NCBI RefSeq assembly: GCF_020523605.1
Contig: NZ_JAJAQI010000006.1
Coordinates: 62,001-126,000 of the forward strand
Direction: 5' to 3'
DNA: 64,000 nt
Source of the DNA: Roseicella aerolata
GTDB lineage: Bacteria; Pseudomonadota; Alphaproteobacteria; Acetobacterales; Acetobacteraceae
Positions 23,387 through 32,526 of this stretch are shown here, piece by piece. The notes below the pieces were generated by a model, which ran no database searches, had not been told where the DNA came from, and was given only the letters and a program-made list of their open reading frames with translations. Both the position numbers and the translations under genes were made by a program. Position 1 is the stretch's first letter. Each line of letters begins with the position of its first letter.

Positions 23387-24051
23387 TGCTTAGAAACCGA
23401 GTAGCTCCAGGGGTACGCGATGCAGGAAGATGTGATTCCCTCGCCGGTGAGAATCGGCCAGTGGCGCGGCCGCGCTTGGTTCCGAGGTGCGGGTCATGTA
23501 CGCCGCCGAGCGCGTTCGATCGGGCTAGATATACCTTGTCGTGAGCGCGGTGGAGCCGTGGAGTCGGCATGAGCACCTGGCGTGCCGCTTTGGCGCTGAG
23601 CCAAAAATATCTAGACGAGCAAAGCCAGCCGGCGGGCCCGCTGCTTCAGGTCGGCCAATTAGGCGCCTGGATGCGCCGATGCGCGTGCGGAGGACCGATG
23701 CGCGTGCCGAGGATTCGTGGATGGCGCCGCAGATCGGGTCTCTCGCACGAGTCTCCAGGGCGCTGGGCTGACCCGCCCGAGCTCACGCGGGGGCGGCCAT
23801 CAGAACCACCTCACGGCGCAGCACGGCCGCGGATGAGGCGCCTTGGTGCCCGGTCGCCCGGCACTCGTGGTGTCGCTACAAGCCGGGCAACTGCTCACGG
23901 TCACTGTCGGTAAGGGTGCTAGGGAAGCGAGCCTGGAGCACATTCGTGAGACACTGTCAGTTGAATGCGTTTTAACTCCTCGTTCGTGGCCGTAGCCGAG
24001 ATGACTTGGATACGGTAACGTATAGGTGGCGGTGTGCCATCAGGGGGGGAC
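23387..24051. other. Gene-poor stretch of 665 bases
   Basis: Only weak short frames are present. One of about 49 codons begins near 23420 and ends in an ATGA overlap with a frame starting at 23569 that turns into an Arg/Pro-rich run typical of non-coding GC-rich DNA. Neither has a good ribosome site, so both are probably remnants. The last 100 bases must contain the promoter for the operon starting at 24052. Confidence 0.4.
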
Positions 24052-26940
24052 ATGCGGCAACTCAGCCTGATCGCGCGCCTGGAGCAACAGCTTGGGGGTA
24101 TCCTCCGGCGCTGGGCTCGTGAGAGCCCAAACCATAGGCGCTGTTTGATCGAAGCCGTTGATGAGGCTGCCGTCTGGGAGGACCCGGACTCGGTCATCCC
24201 AATGGCGGCTCGAGGATTGCCTCTCATCACGCTCGCCGAGCAGTACCCGCTGTTCACCTGCGGTGCCGCCTCCGAAGTTGGCCATCGCTACGAAGGCGTT
24301 GGTACCGTTTTCTGGGCAAGGCTCGAACTTCTTCTGGGTGCGCCGGTCGCCCCCTCTGAGCGTGGCGCGCTCGCGGCAGCCTACGACGAACTGGCGAACC
24401 GTTACCCAATCGTGAGGCCGATCGAGAGTGGATTTGCGACTCAATTCTCGATCATCGCATGGCCGATAGCAAACGCCCTGATGCCTGCGGAGCTCGCCGG
24501 ATCGATCGCCCGATTACTCGCGCGGTCGCCGGCGTCGTCCCTTCCAACCACCGGCGGAAGCCGTAACCTCGAAGGGCTGAGATCTTGGGCAGCCTCATAC
24601 GAAGGTATGCGCCTGACGGACTGGCTGAGCGACGAGCAGACGGCCAGAAGGGTGCTGATGGCGCTGCTGACCAACAATGCAGCCAGCGAGATCAACGATG
24701 CGACATTCTCGCGGCTGAAGGATGCCTATCGTGCGCAGGCTGACGCACTCCTCACCCTTCGCTCAGCCCAGCAACGCGCGAAATCCTTAAGCCGAAGGCC
24801 AGACGCGACGCCCAGCGACCCGGGTCAACTGACGCTGAAGCGCTCCGGGGCGAAGTTCGCGCTTTTTGTCTCATGGAGCCCATTGCCGTCGGAACTCCTG
24901 GACGTGATGCGCAGAACCGCCAGGGCGAAGGGCTGGCGTCCACGGCTTTGGGGAGGCGGACCTCCGGTCCCACCCGATCACGCACTGGGGACGCTTCCTA
25001 TCCCGATCGGCATGAATTCGCCACCAAGCGGTGCCGCCTACGGTGATACTGACGCCGTATTCGGGCCCGACACACCGGCAGCAAGAGCACTTGCAGCGAG
25101 GACAGTGGATTGGTCTCTGCCTATTCTGTTCCTCGAATCCGGCGACGACGCTGCGCAGAGGGCCACGGCGCCGTTATCGCAACAGGAAGGGAAACTCTGG
25201 ATCGCCACAGCGCCCGCTGATCCGGGCTGGGCTGGCTTTCCCATTGAGGGGGAAGTTTGTGGCTTGGTTATCCGTTCGGCGGACCTCTCATCTTCAGCGA
25301 CACGCGAGGCGCTTACCGCAAAGGGCGTGCTGCAAGTGCGAGGGCAACTCTCACCCAGCAGACGATGCGTGCGCTCGCCCGTCGACGCGATTGCCAAGCC
25401 GCGCCGGGTTGCGACCGTGGGCCGCGCTCTATTCATCGCAGCGGCCGATGCGGGGAGCGGGGAAGTAATTCGGTTGAATCGTAGGGGAGGTTCTGCCGCG
25501 ACTACCGCCGCCTCGCTAGGGGTCCGCATAGTAGAACCGTTTTCGGTCGGTGAAGCGCTTCCCGCTGTCCAAATCTTCGAGCGGGACTCACTTTTCGACG
25601 CAATTCTTCAACAACGCCTTCACTTGCGACTTGAGTCGCGTTTCGGCATTGGGGAGTGGCCACTCGAGATCACCCTGCTTTCAGCGGGTAAAATCCTAGC
25701 CCACGCGAGGGAACGGGTAACGACAGGCTCGCAACTCTCATCCAGCGGAGCCATTCTGAAATCTTTGTATCGGTCGGACGTCCTGGAAACGCTCGTAGAT
25801 AATGGCCGTGGCGAACTTCGGTTGCGGATCGGACACGCTTACAGGGAGTCTATCCCGCTCGCAGCAAGACGTGGCGAAGTCGACTGGGGACCGGACCCAA
25901 GCGCTGCTTTTGCACGCTCAATACCGGGGATCGTGCGCGCCGAAGCGCCACGGCCGCATCGTTTTACCAACGTGCAAGCAGTCGACGAGCCAACCCATGG
26001 CGCGACGCTCCTGGCCGTGAGGGAAGGTGAGAACGGCTATGCAGTTCCAGGATTAATCGTCGCAACCGACCGGATGAACCTGAATGACCTCGCCGCGGAT
26101 CTATCTGATCTGTCGGGGTTGCGCCGGCTCCGTGGTGCCGGCGCTGGCCTCCGCACTCTGGTGGAAGCCCGTCGGGCTTGGTCCACTGCCGTTTGCCCTT
26201 CGTTGGCGGCACATGCGGTGCGCGCTCGGGTCGTGAAGCAGTTCGAAGAACCTCTGGTCCTCGCCCTGTGCGGACGCGGCTGGGCGGACGCAGAAGCGCG
26301 TGAGCGGGAGGTGCCACGTGATCCAGGCAAAGCACTGTTCCTTGCCGCGCGCCACCTCCGGCTTTTCGAACTGCCAGAGGCATTCACGCCAGGCGACGTA
26401 TCAAGATTCGGGTATGCATTCGTACGGCTGCTGCAGTCTGAGTCACCTTCCTGGCCCTGCAACCCCGTCGATTTCGATCCTGCGCTCGCCGATCAGGCAC
26501 TTGCCGACGCGTATTCGGAGACTCTATCGCTCGCGAACACGGAGGGGCGCCTGCCCGAAGTGGGCGCGGACGATCACGACTTCGGATCACCGGAGGAGGA
26601 CTGGCATCGCGCGTGCGAACTCGCACTTTCGGCGGTTTTCCGCACAGGGCTGCTGGAGCTGATAGTGCCGCAGGCAGGCGTAGAGGCGCTCAGAGGTCAC
26701 CCATATCAAGGGGCCGAACTCGCCGACTGTGCGGAACTGCTTGCCGCCTGGAGTGCCACGCACTGCCTGCCACGCGGACACCTCACGCTAGACGCAGCGA
26801 TGGCGGCGCTCCAGTTCTGGATGGCGCAAGAGGACCGTGGCATCCACAGCGATGCCCTCCGCGCCATGGCGCACGACCCCTTTGTGGCCAGAGCTGTCAG
26901 GTATGCCGCCCTTCGCTGGCGCGATAGTAACGAGTTTTGA
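24052..26940 (+). CDS. Large protein of unknown function, first gene of the helicase-cluster + operon
   Basis: About 962 residues from ATG 24052 (GGGGGG just upstream; GTG 24034 also possible). I recognise no catalytic motif, membrane helix or Walker site. The first 200 residues are helical (LITLAEQYPLFTC, VFWARLELLLGAP, YDELANRYPIVRP). A middle region of about 230-700 is beta-rich, and the last 250 are again helical (ALFLAARHLRLFELPEAF). It ends 6 bases before the SNF2 gene, so the two are surely co-expressed and probably act together. Large partner proteins of this kind sit next to SNF2 helicases in several defence systems (for example Dpd), but I cannot equate it with any of them. Confidence 0.65.
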   Translation: MRQLSLIARLEQQLGGILRRWARESPNHRRCLIEAVDEAAVWEDPDSVIPMAARGLPLITLAEQYPLFTCGAASEVGHRYEGVGTVFWARLELLLGAPVAPSERGALAAAYDELANRYPIVRPIESGFATQFSIIAWPIANALMPAELAGSIARLLARSPASSLPTTGGSRNLEGLRSWAASYEGMRLTDWLSDEQTARRVLMALLTNNAASEINDATFSRLKDAYRAQADALLTLRSAQQRAKSLSRRPDATPSDPGQLTLKRSGAKFALFVSWSPLPSELLDVMRRTARAKGWRPRLWGGGPPVPPDHALGTLPIPIGMNSPPSGAAYGDTDAVFGPDTPAARALAARTVDWSLPILFLESGDDAAQRATAPLSQQEGKLWIATAPADPGWAGFPIEGEVCGLVIRSADLSSSATREALTAKGVLQVRGQLSPSRRCVRSPVDAIAKPRRVATVGRALFIAAADAGSGEVIRLNRRGGSAATTAASLGVRIVEPFSVGEALPAVQIFERDSLFDAILQQRLHLRLESRFGIGEWPLEITLLSAGKILAHARERVTTGSQLSSSGAILKSLYRSDVLETLVDNGRGELRLRIGHAYRESIPLAARRGEVDWGPDPSAAFARSIPGIVRAEAPRPHRFTNVQAVDEPTHGATLLAVREGENGYAVPGLIVATDRMNLNDLAADLSDLSGLRRLRGAGAGLRTLVEARRAWSTAVCPSLAAHAVRARVVKQFEEPLVLALCGRGWADAEAREREVPRDPGKALFLAARHLRLFELPEAFTPGDVSRFGYAFVRLLQSESPSWPCNPVDFDPALADQALADAYSETLSLANTEGRLPEVGADDHDFGSPEEDWHRACELALSAVFRTGLLELIVPQAGVEALRGHPYQGAELADCAELLAAWSATHCLPRGHLTLDAAMAALQFWMAQEDRGIHSDALRAMAHDPFVARAVRYAALRWRDSNEF

Positions 26941-26946
26941 TCGGTT

Positions 26947-29823
26947 ATGGCAATGGACGCAATGAACCGGTTCTGGCTGCAGGTCCACGCACAGGCCCGC
27001 GCCATTGATGGGCGGCAAGCTCTACTCAGTTCGCTGGGCGTCGCGGCATTCGCGTATCCGCACCAGGTAGACACCGTGCGGAGAGTCCTCACCGGCACCC
27101 ACTGTCGTTGGCTGATCGCAGACGAAGTCGGATTAGGCAAAACCGTTCAGACGCTAATGGTTCTGAGAGGCTTGGCCTCGCGCCGGCCAGGCGGGCTGAG
27201 GGTCGCACTGGTCGTCCCAGACGACCTGACCTTGCAGTGGGAGAAAGAACTGCTGGCCCGAGCCAACGTCGTGGCGATTGAGCCGTCGGGCGACGGGGTA
27301 CCACCACCGAAACTCGGTGGGCTATTCCTGAATCTGTTCAGGTCCACCCGCCTTTCTCTGGGAGAAGTGAGGCTCGAGGCCGACGAATACGACGTACTGG
27401 TCGTCGACGAGTTTCCGAGACACCCGCAGCAAGTGCGCGCTGTCGCCGCTGCCGCAGGACGCGTCATCCCGCACGTACTTCTGTTGAGCGCTACGCCGGC
27501 TCTCCATCAAGAGGACATGCGCCGCGAGATCCTGGGCATCCTTGAGCCGGATCTCTCCCGGCGGGCAGAACTTCTGAACGTCGATGTCTTAAACCTGTTG
27601 GCCGAGCGCGAAGATGTCGCGAGGCAGATGCTGCAAAGCGGAACACTCCCAAGCTTTCTGCGCGCCCAACCTATCGCTGACGTTCGCCACAAGCTCGGGG
27701 AGGTCCACGGTCTGTTTCGGAGAGTAATTCGCACCAGGCGCCGTGATGTGGCGGTAGGGCTTCCACGCCGCGTCTATCAACCCATTTGCGTCGAGGGGAC
27801 GGACGGTGATTTCGGCAGGGTCGAGACAGTCCGGCGCTATCTCGATGCACTCGAGGACACCGGCGTCAACGTCAGAGGACAGCGCCTGCTCCAGATTGCC
27901 TGCCGCAGCCCTCAAGCATTGCTGCGCCGTGCGAGCACCTTGCCTCGAGGCAGCTCCGAGTTAGCGAAGCGAGTGGCAGACATGGAGGTCGAAGCCCGCA
28001 ACCCGGGAGATGCTCGCCTTGATGAACTCGTCGACCACCTGACGATCAAGTTCCGCGAGCACCCGGAGAGCCGCGTGCTCGTTGTGGCCGAGGACAACCC
28101 CACGGTGGATTACCTTCGGGACGCACTTGAGCCGCTCGTCGGTGTACATGTTGCGACGAAGCGGAACATCGGCAGCAGTTCAACAACGGAACTGGAGTCT
28201 CAGATTGTAGACCTTGCAGAAGAAATGGATCCATTCGAAGCTGGTGAGGCCCGTGTCCTGGTCGCGGCGGAGGCGTCCGTAGTTGGTCTGAACCTTCAAC
28301 TGGCGGACGAGATTATTTTCTATTCGCTGCCGTGGTCGCCACTTCTTGCGGATCAGTGGATCGGCCGCATCGACAGACTGGGCATCCGCAGAGGCGCCGG
28401 CATCCAGAACGTGTGGATCACGCCAATCGTGGTCAGCGGGTCGATTGGCGACAAGGTCGTCCAGGTCTTCAAAGCGGCTGGCGTGTTCGAAGGCGGTCAA
28501 GTCTATGATGATGAGAGTTGGAAGGGGGTTGTGGCGGCCATTGAGGCGGCTGCGTACGGCTTTGGCGGGGAGTGGGCGGCGCTAGTTCATGCGGCGGGTG
28601 AGGCTGCCGCTCGGGCGGAGGGGTGGCTCTCACTTACCCAGTTTCCACCATTCCCGAGCGCAGCACGCATGGCTGAATGCTACGACGGGTTGCGCGGCCA
28701 GCGCTACGCGCTTCCCCTCCTGAGCGAAGGAGGAAACGGCTTCCGGTCATGGTTTCACGAACGGGAGGCCGCAGCAGAGTATTTGCTGCGCCTGAGCCAA
28801 GCGGTTCACTGGCTCGACCTTCGGAAGTATCGGGACGAGAAAAGTCGCCAGCGTTTCAGGACCCTCTGGTACGCGCGCCGCCCTGAGGGCGAGGATATCA
28901 CCGTGCCCGAGTTGGACGACCGAGGGCCCTGGCACATGCAGGCTCTGCTGCTGAAACGCGGGGAGATTCGTTCGCCGGTAGTCAGCCACATCACCGTTCG
29001 TGATCAGCGCGAACGCGTCCTGCACTTCTTCGATCACGGCGACGCACTCCACGACTCGCTTGTGGAGCGGCTCACCAACCTCCCGGCTCTCTCAAGCGAG
29101 ATCGAGTACAGTGTTGCCTTCCCGTCCGGACATCCCGCCGAAGCATGGAAGGGCAATAGGGTCGCAATCGCCGTCGGTGCGCTCTTGCCACCAACGTTTC
29201 CTCCATTGCCCGAAGGTGAGCTGGACTCAATAACCGGCGGCAGTTTGAGCCGCACGGAAGCGCAAGCTCTAGATATGGTTAAGCGGCGCACGTTCGAGGA
29301 TTACCTAGCCGATACCCGCTGGCTTGAAGAGCAGCATCCCCCCCGGTTCATAGCTCTCGGGGCGGTGCAGGTAGGGGCCGAGTTCGAAGCAGTCGACGCT
29401 ACCCCATTTGTTTGCCCCCTTTGGGGGGACGGCATGGCACGCTGCATCAAAACGGTGCGCCTCGACGAGAGCGGCCGCTCGTTCGTCGGATCAGCGAGGC
29501 AGTTTCTCCAGAAGGGGATTATGGATCGGCTGCTCCGATCGTCGGAAGAATTGAAGAGGCGCCTTGCAGATACGCTCGCCGTGCGGCTGTATCAAATAGA
29601 GCAGGGCGCACTGGTGCATGACCAGACCGCTGCTGCTCTGGTGGAGAGTGAGGCACGCCGCGATCAGCGATTCGACTTCAACCGTGCCCGTTCCCGTTCG
29701 GCCAACCTGGCTCGTGAAGCAGCAACCATCGCGAACCGCAGCAGAGTCACGCGGCTTGAAGCATATTCGAAAGCTCCACGATGCAGGGCTAGCGCTAAAG
29801 TCTACGTCCTGCGAATTAGTTAA
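26947..29823 (+). CDS. SNF2/HepA-type superfamily 2 helicase
   Basis: 958 residues. Motif I is WLIADEVGLGKT (ending at 66), typical of Snf2-like enzymes. Motif II reads VVDEFPR (154-157 DEFP, in place of the usual DEAH), motif III is LLLSATPA (about 178-184), and the second RecA domain has VAAEASVVGLNLQLAD and the arginine-finger motif QWIGRIDRLG (470-479). Architecture resembles HepA/RapA and DpdE- or DrmD-like translocases. About 400 residues of unassigned C-terminal domain follow. Such enzymes move along double-stranded DNA without strand separation. The last 8 bases overlap the end of the convergent gene on the other strand. Confidence 0.88.
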   Translation: MAMDAMNRFWLQVHAQARAIDGRQALLSSLGVAAFAYPHQVDTVRRVLTGTHCRWLIADEVGLGKTVQTLMVLRGLASRRPGGLRVALVVPDDLTLQWEKELLARANVVAIEPSGDGVPPPKLGGLFLNLFRSTRLSLGEVRLEADEYDVLVVDEFPRHPQQVRAVAAAAGRVIPHVLLLSATPALHQEDMRREILGILEPDLSRRAELLNVDVLNLLAEREDVARQMLQSGTLPSFLRAQPIADVRHKLGEVHGLFRRVIRTRRRDVAVGLPRRVYQPICVEGTDGDFGRVETVRRYLDALEDTGVNVRGQRLLQIACRSPQALLRRASTLPRGSSELAKRVADMEVEARNPGDARLDELVDHLTIKFREHPESRVLVVAEDNPTVDYLRDALEPLVGVHVATKRNIGSSSTTELESQIVDLAEEMDPFEAGEARVLVAAEASVVGLNLQLADEIIFYSLPWSPLLADQWIGRIDRLGIRRGAGIQNVWITPIVVSGSIGDKVVQVFKAAGVFEGGQVYDDESWKGVVAAIEAAAYGFGGEWAALVHAAGEAAARAEGWLSLTQFPPFPSAARMAECYDGLRGQRYALPLLSEGGNGFRSWFHEREAAAEYLLRLSQAVHWLDLRKYRDEKSRQRFRTLWYARRPEGEDITVPELDDRGPWHMQALLLKRGEIRSPVVSHITVRDQRERVLHFFDHGDALHDSLVERLTNLPALSSEIEYSVAFPSGHPAEAWKGNRVAIAVGALLPPTFPPLPEGELDSITGGSLSRTEAQALDMVKRRTFEDYLADTRWLEEQHPPRFIALGAVQVGAEFEAVDATPFVCPLWGDGMARCIKTVRLDESGRSFVGSARQFLQKGIMDRLLRSSEELKRRLADTLAVRLYQIEQGALVHDQTAAALVESEARRDQRFDFNRARSRSANLAREAATIANRSRVTRLEAYSKAPRCRASAKVYVLRIS

Positions 29824-30796
29824 CCTGGGCTTCGCCGAGCAGCATACCTACGATGCCCGGCATCTTGGCACCCACCGACCAAGACCAAGCTTTCATCGGC
29901 TTACCGGCGATCGAGAGGGCACGTCGAATCTGAACGGGTACGGGGACATGGAACTGCAGCACCCCGGTTTGGCCGTCCGCGATGTAAGTCGGTTGAGGTA
30001 GCGTCTGCGTGTAGCCAATGACGGCCCAACGCCAGAGATCAAGATCCGGCACGTCCCAGTATGTGGCTCGTCGCTCCTCGATATGGACGATGCATTGCTC
30101 CCATCGAAAGCCCGATCTCCGTACGGCGGGGAAGGCGCCATCGAGGCCTATTACTCGCCATCGCCCTTCCGGTTGCTCCGAGTCGTGGCGCCCGAAGTAG
30201 GACCCACGGCCCGATAAAATTCTTATCTGGTCCGCTCCAGCCAGCGCCAGCCTGTCCCCGCCGCGTGCCAAGTCAACCGCCCGCGAAAACAGCGCAGGAG
30301 GCCCCTCGATCGTATCCGCCCCGCCTAGTTCGACGTGTCGGAGCCGCCAACCCGGCGGGCCGAGTTCTTCCTGAAGTGTCACCAGCGGCGGCGCGTCTGC
30401 GATGTCATACCCTGTCTTCGGCAATCGCCGCACCACCTCTGAGACGCTGGAGGGCTCTAACGCTGAAGCACCCAGTATGACAACCTCGTCGCTTCCCCAG
30501 TCGACGAGACGCGGCGGCGTCGCGGAGAAGGCCATTCCTGCCGCCGATGAAAGCTGGACCAGATCGCCAGCTAAAACCAGGGACGAGAGCACTTCGTTGA
30601 CCACTCGGCGGAGTTCCTCGGTCGGCGGCGAGAACGGTTCGTACGCCTCGGCTAAGCCGCGGATGATCTGATGGCGGTGGATCTGGCCTGCCTCAAGGAC
30701 GGCTCCGCGGATGTCCCGAGCGAGCACACCCGGGTTTGGTAGGTTCCCTTCCCCGCTCGAATATCCGAGCGCTTCCGCCCATGCATCTGACGTCAT
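29816..30796 (-). CDS. Unknown protein, 326 aa, last gene of the helicase-cluster - operon
   Basis: The N-terminal 85 residues look like a winged-helix domain (IHRHQIIRGLAEAYEPFSPP, RRVVNEVLSSLVLAGDLVQL), followed by a mixed alpha/beta body with many aromatic residues and no catalytic motif I know. The ATG overlaps the stop of the NERD-helicase gene by 4 bases (ATGA), so it is translationally coupled. Its end overlaps that of the SNF2 gene by 8 bases, an unusually tight convergent junction. It may provide DNA recognition for the NERD-helicase or the large helicase; this is inferred from context. Confidence 0.65.
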   Translation of the reverse strand: MTSDAWAEALGYSSGEGNLPNPGVLARDIRGAVLEAGQIHRHQIIRGLAEAYEPFSPPTEELRRVVNEVLSSLVLAGDLVQLSSAAGMAFSATPPRLVDWGSDEVVILGASALEPSSVSEVVRRLPKTGYDIADAPPLVTLQEELGPPGWRLRHVELGGADTIEGPPALFSRAVDLARGGDRLALAGADQIRILSGRGSYFGRHDSEQPEGRWRVIGLDGAFPAVRRSGFRWEQCIVHIEERRATYWDVPDLDLWRWAVIGYTQTLPQPTYIADGQTGVLQFHVPVPVQIRRALSIAGKPMKAWSWSVGAKMPGIVGMLLGEAQVN

Positions 30797-32526
30797 GGCG
30801 TAACTCCGAGCATCGCTGAAGCGGTGGCGGCGCTTTCGAGCGACTGCCCGAGCGAGGATGGCGTGATGACAATCACAATATGACCTCGCGCCCGCGTCAA
30901 CGCCACGTACAAATCGCTTTCAGAGAACACGGGTCCAAGGGACGTCGCGTCATAGAGCACCACCACGTCAGCTTCCAAACCCTTAAAGCTCCTGGCGGTG
31001 GTGCAGAGAAGACTGCCGCCCCGCCTCCATTCGGACGCCGAGTCAACGATGGGGACGCCGGCAATCGACTCGACCCGCGCCAAGGAGCCCTTTCTCCAGG
31101 AACTCGGTCCGATCAGCACGATCTGGTCCGGACGGAGACGGTGATCCTGCAGCAATCTCCGTATCTCCATTTGGATCAGACCTGCGACCGCCTGCTGTGA
31201 GGGCGGGCTCAGGCTGCGAACAGGTCGACCGAGCGGCGCCAAAGGAGCGGGTTGGCTCTGAACGCCGGATGCAAGACTGGCGCAGTGTACAATGCGTCGA
31301 GTGTTCCGGCAGTTCACGTCGAGTGGGAGCTTGATCGCACCCGCAATCGGAGGGTCCGTTGGTTCCCGCCGAAGGCTCTGCGCCCTGTCCAGAAAGGCCC
31401 AAAGCGGCACCGAGTCGTCGAGCCCAGTTAGGTATTCAAGAGCGTCCCACCACCCAGGGCTGAAGTCCTGCGCCTCGTCGACCACTAGGGCATCGAAGAG
31501 ACTGCCGTCTCCTTCGATCGACGTCGCTGCTTGAACCATTTGGTCGGGCACCACTTGGTCCCAGAATACCTCGGGAGCCCCAACAGGTCGGAAGTCGATG
31601 CCAGCCCGACGGCAGACATCAGAGGCAAGCCCGTGGAAATGTCGGACGGTGATAGGGTGCGGGCCAGGCAGCGGTTCTTCATCGAGTTTCTCGCCCATCC
31701 ACTTGGCTAGCTCGGCGTTGAAACAGGTCAAGAGCACCCGCCGTCCGTCCATGGCAAACTTGCGAGCGCATCGGAGCGCGAGCAATGTTTTCCCCGAGCC
31801 CGCCACTCCGTGTACCACCGCCCGGGAGTTCACCGCGAAGCCCTGTAAGACCTGGAGTTGCTGTGAGGTGAGTTGTGCCAGCGCCTCCGAGTCTCTCCCT
31901 ACATGCAGACTGAGCGGCTCATACACACTGAACTCGGGAGCGAGCGCCTTCCGGAGGCGCAAGAAGCTCTCCGGTGAGAGCTTTGCGGTGGGCCGGCCAG
32001 CCACGGCATAGGCCCGCGCAACCGCACGGTCGATCTCAGTTAAGTCGTCCATACAGATTATGCTTTCCGCAGGTAGATCGGCCGGCGGCTGGTCCTTGAA
32101 TACGCAATGCGGGAAGGCGACGGCGGTCGCAAACCGAACGGAGTCTGCGAACTCCTCTCCACATACGAGCCCAACGCGCTTCTTCAGGGCCCGCATTGCC
32201 CGCCGCGCCTGCTGGGCGGGATCCCTTATCTCCTTCAGTCCTCCGCCCGTACGACGCCGCCAGCGGCGCTCTCGAAGGACGATCTCTCCTCCCTTCGCTT
32301 CGACCACCAGAATGCCAGCATTTGCGTTCAAGATGACAAAGTCAGCTTCACCCTCGCGCGCCGGTGCATCCATGTCGTCTCGGGCAGGGTACAGCCACGG
32401 AAACGAATGTAGGACGATGTGGTCATCGCCAAGCTGATCGCGGAGGGCCGTCATGAGCTTCGCTTCCGAGTCATGCGGCATGGAACCGGGATCGATGTCA
32501 GGAACACAGATAGCCAAGCTAATCAC
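30793..32526 (-). CDS. NERD nuclease-domain - UvrD-like helicase fusion
   Basis: 577 residues. Residues about 18-120 form a NERD domain, a nuclease-related fold of the restriction endonuclease class, with Glu20 (DSEAKLM), Asp62 (EGEADFVIL) and the E-x-K pair 76/78 (VVEAKGG). From about 235 on it is a superfamily 1 helicase: Walker A GVAGSGKTLLAL (about 240), DALVVDEAQDFSP, TTARSFKGLEADVVV and YVALTRARGH near the end. All nuclease and helicase residues are present, so it should be an active DNA-processing enzyme. It overlaps both neighbours (8 bases with the large helicase upstream, 4 with the gene downstream), so the three form one operon. NERD-helicases occur widely, often near defence genes. 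Confidence 0.88.
   Translation of the reverse strand: MISLAICVPDIDPGSMPHDSEAKLMTALRDQLGDDHIVLHSFPWLYPARDDMDAPAREGEADFVILNANAGILVVEAKGGEIVLRERRWRRRTGGGLKEIRDPAQQARRAMRALKKRVGLVCGEEFADSVRFATAVAFPHCVFKDQPPADLPAESIICMDDLTEIDRAVARAYAVAGRPTAKLSPESFLRLRKALAPEFSVYEPLSLHVGRDSEALAQLTSQQLQVLQGFAVNSRAVVHGVAGSGKTLLALRCARKFAMDGRRVLLTCFNAELAKWMGEKLDEEPLPGPHPITVRHFHGLASDVCRRAGIDFRPVGAPEVFWDQVVPDQMVQAATSIEGDGSLFDALVVDEAQDFSPGWWDALEYLTGLDDSVPLWAFLDRAQSLRREPTDPPIAGAIKLPLDVNCRNTRRIVHCASLASGVQSQPAPLAPLGRPVRSLSPPSQQAVAGLIQMEIRRLLQDHRLRPDQIVLIGPSSWRKGSLARVESIAGVPIVDSASEWRRGGSLLCTTARSFKGLEADVVVLYDATSLGPVFSESDLYVALTRARGHIVIVITPSSLGQSLESAATASAMLGVTP

Noticed and set aside
23569-23913. 114-codon frame between resolvase and helicase cluster
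   Set aside because: No ribosome site, composition turns Arg/Pro-rich as in non-coding GC-rich DNA; treated as remnant.
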